Positions 53,067 to 64,000 of a DNA stretch of 64,000 nt are shown one piece after another (within the stretch, counting starts at the first letter, position 1; each line of letters opens with the position of its first letter). A program made the translations under genes and the position numbers. The DNA lies in the NCBI GenBank assembly GCA_964413535.1, contig CAYPTB010000063.1, positions 1 to 64,000 of the forward strand. The letters run 5' to 3'. This DNA is from CAYPTB01 sp964413535 (GTDB lineage: Bacteria; Planctomycetota; UBA1135; GCA-002686595). Under the pieces are notes generated by a model, which saw only the letters and a list, made by a program, of their open reading frames with translations, did not search any database and was not told the origin of the DNA.

Positions 53067-53851
53067 TCGACCTCGAGCGCGCGGCGGCCGTCGCGGAGCG
53101 GGCGGCGCGCGAGGCGGGGGTGATCCTGCTCGCGCTCCTCGGGAGGATCGAGCGCCAGGACGTCGCGACGAAGAGCGCCGCCCGCGATCTGGTCACGGCC
53201 GCTGACGTCGCGAGCGAGCGCCACATCGTCGGCCGCTTGCGCGAGAGCTTCCCCGACCACGCCGTGGAGGCCGAGGAGGAGGTCCACGAGCGTTCGGACG
53301 GCGGCTTCGCTTGGCTCGTCGATCCGCTCGACGGAACGGTGAACTTCGTGCACGGCATTCCGTGCTTCGCCGTGTCGATCGCCCTGTACCGCGCTGCGAC
53401 GCCGCTCGTAGCCGTCGTGCACGCTCCGCGGCTGGGGGAAACCTTCACCGCCCGGCGCGACGGCGGTGCCCGGCTGAACGGAGAGCCGATCCGGGTGTCG
53501 GCCACGGCGACCCTGGGCGAGGCGGTGCTCGCCACCGGCTTTCCCTACCGGCGCCGGGAACTCGCGAACGACAACCTCGCGAATTTCGGGCGCTTCTTCC
53601 ACGACGTGCGCGACCTGCGCCGGCTCGGCTCCGCGGCCCTGGATCTCGCCTACACGGCCGCGGGGCGCTTCGACGGTTTCTGGGAGCTGCACCTCGCTCC
53701 CCACGACGTCGCAGCCGGCGCCCTGCTGGTCAGGGAAGCGGGCGGTTGGGTGACGGATGCGGACGGCGGGGAGAACTGGCTGCGCGGAGGACACATCGTG
53801 GCCGCTCCGCCCGCCTTGCACGGAGAGATCCGCGCGCGGTTGAGGCACTGA
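53063..53851 (+). CDS. Inositol monophosphatase family protein
   Basis: A 262-aa Mg-dependent phosphatase whose GTG overlaps the PBP4 stop. DLVTAADVASERHI and EAEEEVH give the first acidic ligands, DPLDGTVNFVHGIP (near 88-101) is the metal-binding core, and HLAPHDVAAGALLVREAGG is the C-terminal motif (usually WDxAAG). Substrates in the family range from inositol phosphate to PAP, histidinol phosphate and fructose bisphosphate; none can be chosen here. It is the last gene of the aroA cluster and is followed by a strong hairpin. Confidence 0.88.
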   Translation: MIDLERAAAVAERAAREAGVILLALLGRIERQDVATKSAARDLVTAADVASERHIVGRLRESFPDHAVEAEEEVHERSDGGFAWLVDPLDGTVNFVHGIPCFAVSIALYRAATPLVAVVHAPRLGETFTARRDGGARLNGEPIRVSATATLGEAVLATGFPYRRRELANDNLANFGRFFHDVRDLRRLGSAALDLAYTAAGRFDGFWELHLAPHDVAAGALLVREAGGWVTDADGGENWLRGGHIVAAPPALHGEIRARLRH

Positions 53852-53932
53852 AGCTCGGGGTCGTGCGGGCGCGGGCACCGCCCGGGTTCCGGAGCGAGGA
53901 TCGGTGGCGCTCGATCCCGACCGCCCGAGCGT

Positions 53933-53958
53933 GGCGGCCGGACGGCGGACCGGCCGCC
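53933..53958 (+). terminator. GC hairpin downstream of the inositol monophosphatase gene
   Basis: GGCGGCCGG (53933-53941) pairs perfectly with CCGGCCGCC (53950-53958) across an 8-nt loop. It lies ~80 nt after the stop and has no T-run. Likely marks the end of the aroA-galE transcript. Confidence 0.45.
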
Positions 53959-53991
53959 GCGGGCTCGCGGCCGCGACCGCCCGACGCGCCT

Positions 53992-54019
53992 TTCGACGGA
54001 TGGAGAGGGCTGGTACCAT
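53992..54019 (+). promoter_or_regulatory. Putative promoter for the uvrA operon
   Basis: TACCAT at 54014-54019 (4/6 to the -10 consensus) is preceded by TTTCGACG around 53991-53998 with 15-16 bp spacing. It is about 105 nt from the uvrA ATG. No LexA-like operator is evident. Weak support. Confidence 0.3.
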
Positions 54020-54074
54020 GCTGCGTCTCGCGCTCTGCCCGGGGGCTCTCCGGGACCCCGGAACAGCCCTCTCC
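54002..54074 (+). promoter_or_regulatory. Inverted repeat spanning the uvrA leader
   Basis: GGAGAGGGCTG (54002-54012) and CAGCCCTCTCC (54064-54074) form a perfect 11-bp inverted repeat with a 51-nt interior that is itself able to fold (GGGGGCTCTCCGGGACCCC). It ends 50 nt before the uvrA start. It might be an operator, a leader structure or a terminator. Confidence 0.45.
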
Positions 54075-54124
54075 TGACGCTTCAAGCTCCAAGAGGACAA
54101 GCAGTTAGCGCCAGGCTCCGGCCC

Positions 54125-60006
<5,882 letters not shown>

Positions 60007-60010
<4 letters not shown>

Positions 60011-61773
60011 GCTTCCATCCCGACAATCCGCTCATCGTGCAGAGCGATCGCACGCTCATGCTGAACACGGTTCGCGCGGTGGTCGACGAAGCGGGACGCC
60101 CGCTCAAGGACGAGGACGGGTACCCGCGCACGGAGGAGCACCCGCGCTACGCCGCGGCGCGTGATGCGCTGGCCTGCTTTGCCGAACTCGAGAAGAGCCC
60201 CGACTACCTGCACACCTACCGTGTCACGCCCGTGTCGATCTGGAACGCCGCGGCGCTCGGCCTCGGCGCCGACGAGATCGAGGCGCGCCTGCGGGACTTC
60301 TCCTGCGTTCCGGTTCCCGCGACCGTGCTCACGGACATCCGGACCTGGCTCGAGCGGTACGGCCTACTGCGCATCGAGCGCAACGGCGAGCGCTTCCAGC
60401 TCGTCTCGGACGCGCCTGAGACGGTGCAGGAGGTGCTTGCGCACCAGGGCGTGCGCAAGCTCGTGGAGGTGGAGGACGGCGTCGCGTGGGTCGACGAGCT
60501 CGACCGCGGGACGATCAAGCAGGCCTTGATCAAGATCGGATATCCGGTCGACGACCGCGGCGGCTACCTCGACGGGGACGCGCTCGACATCGATTTGCGC
60601 TCCACGACGCGCGGGGGAGCGCCCTTCCGATTGCGGCCTTACCAGCGACGGGCCTCCGAGGCCTTCCACCGCGGGGGGAGCGTGCTCGGAGGCAACGGCG
60701 TCATCGCGCTGCCCTGCGGCGCGGGCAAGACCGTGGTCGGCCTCTCCGTGATGAGTCTCGTGCGCACGAAGACGCTCGTCCTCACGGCGAACACGGTGGC
60801 CGTGCGCCAGTGGCACGACGAGATCCTCGACAAGACCGAGCTCACCGAAGACGAGGTCGGCGAGTACACGGGCGAGGAGAAGTCCGTGCGGCCCGTCACG
60901 ATCACCACGTATCAGATGCTCACTTGGCGCCGCAGCAAGACCGGCGACTTCGAGCACTTCCGCCTCTTCTCGCGCGAGAACTGGGGGCTCGTCATCTACG
61001 ACGAGGTCCACCTCCTTCCGGCGCCGATCTTCCGCGTGACCGCGGAGCTCCAAGCGCGTCGCAGACTGGGTCTGACGGCGACGCTCGTGCGCGAGGACGG
61101 CAAGGAGGACGAGGTCTTCTGCCTCATCGGACCCAAGCGCTACGACGTTCCCTGGAAGGTGCTGGAGGGTCAGGGATTCATCGCGTCCGCGCGCTGCACG
61201 GAGGTGCGCGTGCCCCTCGCCCCCGAGCTCAAGGCGAGCTACGCGTCGGCGGACGCGCGACACAAGTTCCGCATCGCCTCCGAGAATCCGGAGAAGACGC
61301 GGGTGGTCGTGCGGCTGCTCTCCCGACACCCCGGCGGTCGCATCCTGATCATCGGCCAGTACCTCGACCAGCTCGCCGCACTCGCCCGTCACCTGGCGGT
61401 GCCGCTCATCACCGGCAAGACACCCACCGTTGAGCGCCAGCGTCTGTACGACGCGTTTCGCGAGGGAGTCGAGAAGGTCCTGATCGTCTCCAAGGTGGGC
61501 AACTTCGCGATCGATCTACCGGACGCGAACGTTGCCATCCAGATCTCGGGCACCTTCGGATCGCGCCAGGAGGAAGCCCAGCGTTTGGGACGCATCCTGC
61601 GCCCGAAGAGCGACGGAACGGGAGCGGACTTCTACGCGGTCGTGACCTTCGGCTCGCGCGACCAGGAGTTCGCTCAGAAGCGCCAGCTCTTCCTCACAGA
61701 ACAGGGCTATTCCTACGAGATCGTCGATGCATCCCAGCTCTTCGACGAGGTCGAACCAGGAGTCTCCGCGTGA
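60007..61773 (+). CDS. XPB/Rad25-type DNA helicase
   Basis: A 588-aa SF2 helicase with GTG start overlapping the uvrA stop. The N-terminal ~200 residues include the helicase-associated region (PLIVQSDRTLML and HTYRVTPVSIWNAAALG). The motor has Walker A PCGAGKT at 236-242, DEVH box at 332-335, the XPB RED motif at ~362-364 (VREDGKEDE), SKVGNFAIDLPDANVAIQIS and motif VI QRLGRILRPK. XPB opens DNA in eukaryotic nucleotide excision repair; bacterial XPB occurs in actinobacteria, planctomycetes and others with a poorly known role. Its stop overlaps the following GTG. Confidence 0.92.
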
Positions 61774-63872
61774 GCTCGAGATCCTTCAAGGGGAACGACC
61801 ACAAGCAGCAGGCGTCGCCGAAGCGCGCCGCGCTCCACCTCGCTCCCAACGGTACTCCGACCGCTTGGGACGCCGTTCTGAGCTTGACGTCCTCCGACTT
61901 GCCGGAGCTCTACGGATTCTGGTCGCGCGCGGCGCACAAGCCCCAACCGGGCCGCGAAGGGGAGTTGCGCGCGGAGGTCGTGGGGTGGATGTGCGACGAG
62001 AAGCGCGTCCTCGAACGCGTCGAGAGCCTGGGGCGGCGTCTGGCGGGCATCGTGCGCAGGCTCGTGGAGGCTCCGAGTTATCGCTCGAGCGTGCGCGAAC
62101 TCGCCGAAGCACGCGAGCTCTCCTACCTGGGACCTTACGACCTCGAAGCGACTCTCTCCGCGCTCGTGCGCCGGGGTCTGCTCGTCGAGACAGGCGATTC
62201 CAGCTTCGATGACGTCGAAGGGCGCGCCTTTGCGCTGCCTCTCGAGGTAGGGGACAGCCTGAGCCACACGCGCGAGAAGTCCGATCGACGGGTCTTCGAC
62301 ATCGTGACGCTGCGGGGCTTCCTCGACGGCATGTATGCCGGTCGCTCCTCGTCACCCCAGCGTCTGCGCGAGATGTACAAGATGTACGCGACCGAATCCG
62401 CGGCGGTCGCGCGCATCGATCGGCTGCCGGACGGCGTACGCGACCTGGTCGAGAAGGCCATTCTCGAGTTCGGGGGCTTCTTGCCCAAGGGTTTGTTCGA
62501 GCGCATGCGCACCGACTTGCCGCACTGGAACGGCCGGCGCTGGCAGATGATCCTCGAGAAGTCGCTCGTGGGCACCGTGGAGCGGCTAGATCTCACGCGC
62601 TACGGGATACGGCACGCGGACGAGACCTTGGTCGTGTTCAACGAGGTTGCGCTCGCCTGGCTGCGACGTGTCGCGGTCCCAGGGGATCCGGACAGTCCTC
62701 ACGAGGAGCTGTCGCTCGGCATCGATCTCGTCTCGAACCTGTCGCAATTCCTCGCGTTCATCCTCGAGCACGACGTGCGTTTCACGGTGCGGGGGGAGAT
62801 CTTCAAGACGACCGAGCGCAAGATCCTCCAGCATCTCATCCCGAACCCAGGACGGGAGCTGTCGCGCGAGGACGTCCTCGCCTTCATCTACCGCTTCTCG
62901 CGCCGCAGGAAGCTGATCGACAGCACGGGGGAACGAACGATCGGGATGACGCCCTTGGGTCGGGACTGGGGCCAGCTCGAGCTCCTCCCGAAACTCGAAG
63001 CGTTGCTCGAGTACACGCTCGAGGAGCGCGACGCCGATGGTGAGCACTTCCACCAGGTGCGCCTCCGGCGGATCTTCCTGCGCCTCGTCAAGCGCGTGGA
63101 GCCGGGCGTCTGGTACGACTTGATGTACCTGCCCTTCCTGGCGCGCAACACCTATCTCGCCAGCCTCGACGATCTCGAGGTCGAGCCGAGTTTCGCGGAG
63201 CGCTTCCACGCCGGAGGCTACAGCCCGCGTGACGATCCTCAGCGCCTGGCCTGGAATCTCGTGCGCTGGGTCAGGAAGCGCTTGCACTTGCTCGGTCTGG
63301 TGGACCTCGGGTACGACTCGGCCGGCCGGCCCGTCGCCATGCGCCTGACTGCAACAGGGGCGCGCTGCTTCGGGATGACCGCTCCCGTCGAGAACGGGAC
63401 GCGCGTCGGCACGCTGGTCGTGACACCCGACTTCGAGGTGGTCATGTTCCCCACGGGCGACGACGCCGAGCTCGTTCACGACCTCGATCGTTTCTGCGAT
63501 CGCGACAAGCAAGGGCAGCTCCTGCACTACCGGCTCACGGAGGCCTCCGTTCGGCGCGCTCTGTCGGAAGGGCTCTACCTCGAGCGCATGCTCGCGACGC
63601 TCGACGCCCATTCGCGCACGCCCGTTCCGCAGAACGTGCGCTTCTCCATCCGCGACTGGGCCCTGCGGGCGGGACTGATGACGCTCGACGCGAACCTGCT
63701 CATTCGTTGCCAGGACGCCGACACGTGGACGCGCTTCCGTCAGGATCCGGGAGTGCGCTCCTACGTCGGCGAGTTTTGCGGGGAAGGCGGCGCGCGCCTC
63801 AAGGGCCGCGCAAGCCCGCGGCGGCTCCAGTCGCTCTTCCGCGAGCTCGGCTACTTGATCGAGCTCGTGTGA
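61770..63872 (+). CDS. Helicase-associated-domain protein coupled to XPB
   Basis: A 700-aa protein starting at GTG 61770 within the XPB stop. The first ~350 residues are helical with winged-helix-like stretches (DLEATLSALVRRGLLVETGD). The C-terminal third contains a helicase-associated domain: VVTPDFEVVMFPTGDDAELV, then YRLTEASVRRALSEGLYLERMLATL and PVPQNVRFSIRDWAL, as in the XPB/Ssl2-like helicase-associated family (Helicase_C_3). No Walker motifs, so no helicase activity of its own. The coupling suggests it is the partner subunit of the XPB-like motor; a nuclease motif like that of archaeal Bax1 was not recognised. Confidence 0.8.
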   Translation: MSSRSFKGNDHKQQASPKRAALHLAPNGTPTAWDAVLSLTSSDLPELYGFWSRAAHKPQPGREGELRAEVVGWMCDEKRVLERVESLGRRLAGIVRRLVEAPSYRSSVRELAEARELSYLGPYDLEATLSALVRRGLLVETGDSSFDDVEGRAFALPLEVGDSLSHTREKSDRRVFDIVTLRGFLDGMYAGRSSSPQRLREMYKMYATESAAVARIDRLPDGVRDLVEKAILEFGGFLPKGLFERMRTDLPHWNGRRWQMILEKSLVGTVERLDLTRYGIRHADETLVVFNEVALAWLRRVAVPGDPDSPHEELSLGIDLVSNLSQFLAFILEHDVRFTVRGEIFKTTERKILQHLIPNPGRELSREDVLAFIYRFSRRRKLIDSTGERTIGMTPLGRDWGQLELLPKLEALLEYTLEERDADGEHFHQVRLRRIFLRLVKRVEPGVWYDLMYLPFLARNTYLASLDDLEVEPSFAERFHAGGYSPRDDPQRLAWNLVRWVRKRLHLLGLVDLGYDSAGRPVAMRLTATGARCFGMTAPVENGTRVGTLVVTPDFEVVMFPTGDDAELVHDLDRFCDRDKQGQLLHYRLTEASVRRALSEGLYLERMLATLDAHSRTPVPQNVRFSIRDWALRAGLMTLDANLLIRCQDADTWTRFRQDPGVRSYVGEFCGEGGARLKGRASPRRLQSLFRELGYLIELV

Positions 63873-64000
63873 GCGGCCTGCCTCCCCCGATCGTCGCCCT
63901 CACGCCCGGCACGCTCGGAGGGAATGCCGAGGGCCCCGGGGCAGCGATCGAGGAGCTTCGGGCGCGCATCGCCGCGGCGCTCGCAGGCGGGCTGCGGGGC
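63869..64000 (+). CDS. Possible thiamine-phosphate-synthase-like protein, 3'-truncated
   Basis: Forty-four codons remain before the window ends. GTG 63869 overlaps the preceding stop (GTGA). PPPIVALTPGTLGG followed by AIEELRARIAAALAGGLRG resembles the first strand and helix of ThiE/TenI-like proteins, in which a TDR/TPG turn precedes a helix ending in a GG-LRG strand. The fragment is too short for certainty; a different TIM-barrel enzyme is possible. Confidence 0.4.
   Translation, partial: MSGLPPPIVALTPGTLGGNAEGPGAAIEELRARIAAALAGGLRG

Overview
This is about 64 kb of very GC-rich bacterial chromosome. Genes are tightly packed, GTG/TTG starts are common, and neighbouring genes often overlap by ATGA or GTGA. 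The envelope genes (outer-membrane-type polysaccharide export lipoprotein, LpxH-like and GmhB-like enzymes, several lipoproteins) point to a diderm. A roughly 2000-residue tandem UvrA, a bacterial XPB helicase, a DUF1573 lipoprotein and abundant sigma-54 machinery make a Planctomycetota-type organism the best guess. This is inferred from gene content; no rRNA is present to confirm it.

Bases 1-25.5 kb hold an exopolysaccharide locus. It begins with nucleotide-sugar genes (a UDP-glucuronate decarboxylase fragment, a UDP-glucuronate-epimerase-like gene, rmlA, rmlD). Export and assembly genes follow (Wza-type lipoprotein, Wzz/GumC-type protein, O-antigen-ligase-like protein), then an AsnB-type amidotransferase, two GT4 glycosyltransferases and a DUF3473-type polysaccharide deacetylase. 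A minus-strand regulatory operon comes next (degenerate kinase, sigma-54 response regulator, 1540-aa repeat protein). Two GT2 transferases and a FemAB-like protein, then GmhB, a PEGA lipoprotein and a GT39-like membrane protein complete the region. The combination of families is that of exosortase A (XrtA/PEP-CTERM) EPS loci, but no exosortase and no PEP-CTERM tail is visible here.

Bases 25.5-30.1 kb hold a 161-bp foldback element (MITE-like), elongation factor P, rpoN with an unknown exported protein just upstream, and a small membrane protein. Bases 30.3-38.5 kb form a long plus-strand array: degenerate GGDEF protein, sigma-54 response regulator, LpxH-like hydrolase, cmk, plsC, rpsA, an unknown protein and tyrS. 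Bases 38.5-42.4 kb hold a DUF1573 lipoprotein, a membrane-anchored unknown protein, glyA and a small conserved protein.

Bases 42.4-46.6 kb are a minus-strand operon purC-purE-mtnA-sulfatase-like. Diverging from it at 46.6-53.9 kb is aroA-galE-MBL hydrolase-M28 peptidase-PBP4-inositol-monophosphatase, all nearly or actually overlapping. Bases 54.1-63.9 kb contain the most striking unit: a tandem-duplicated uvrA, translationally coupled to an XPB-type helicase, which is itself coupled to a large helicase-associated-domain protein. This looks like one DNA-repair operon. The window ends in the first 44 codons of a possible thiamine-phosphate-synthase-like gene. I saw no tRNA, rRNA or CRISPR array, and no gene-free stretch longer than about 300 bases.
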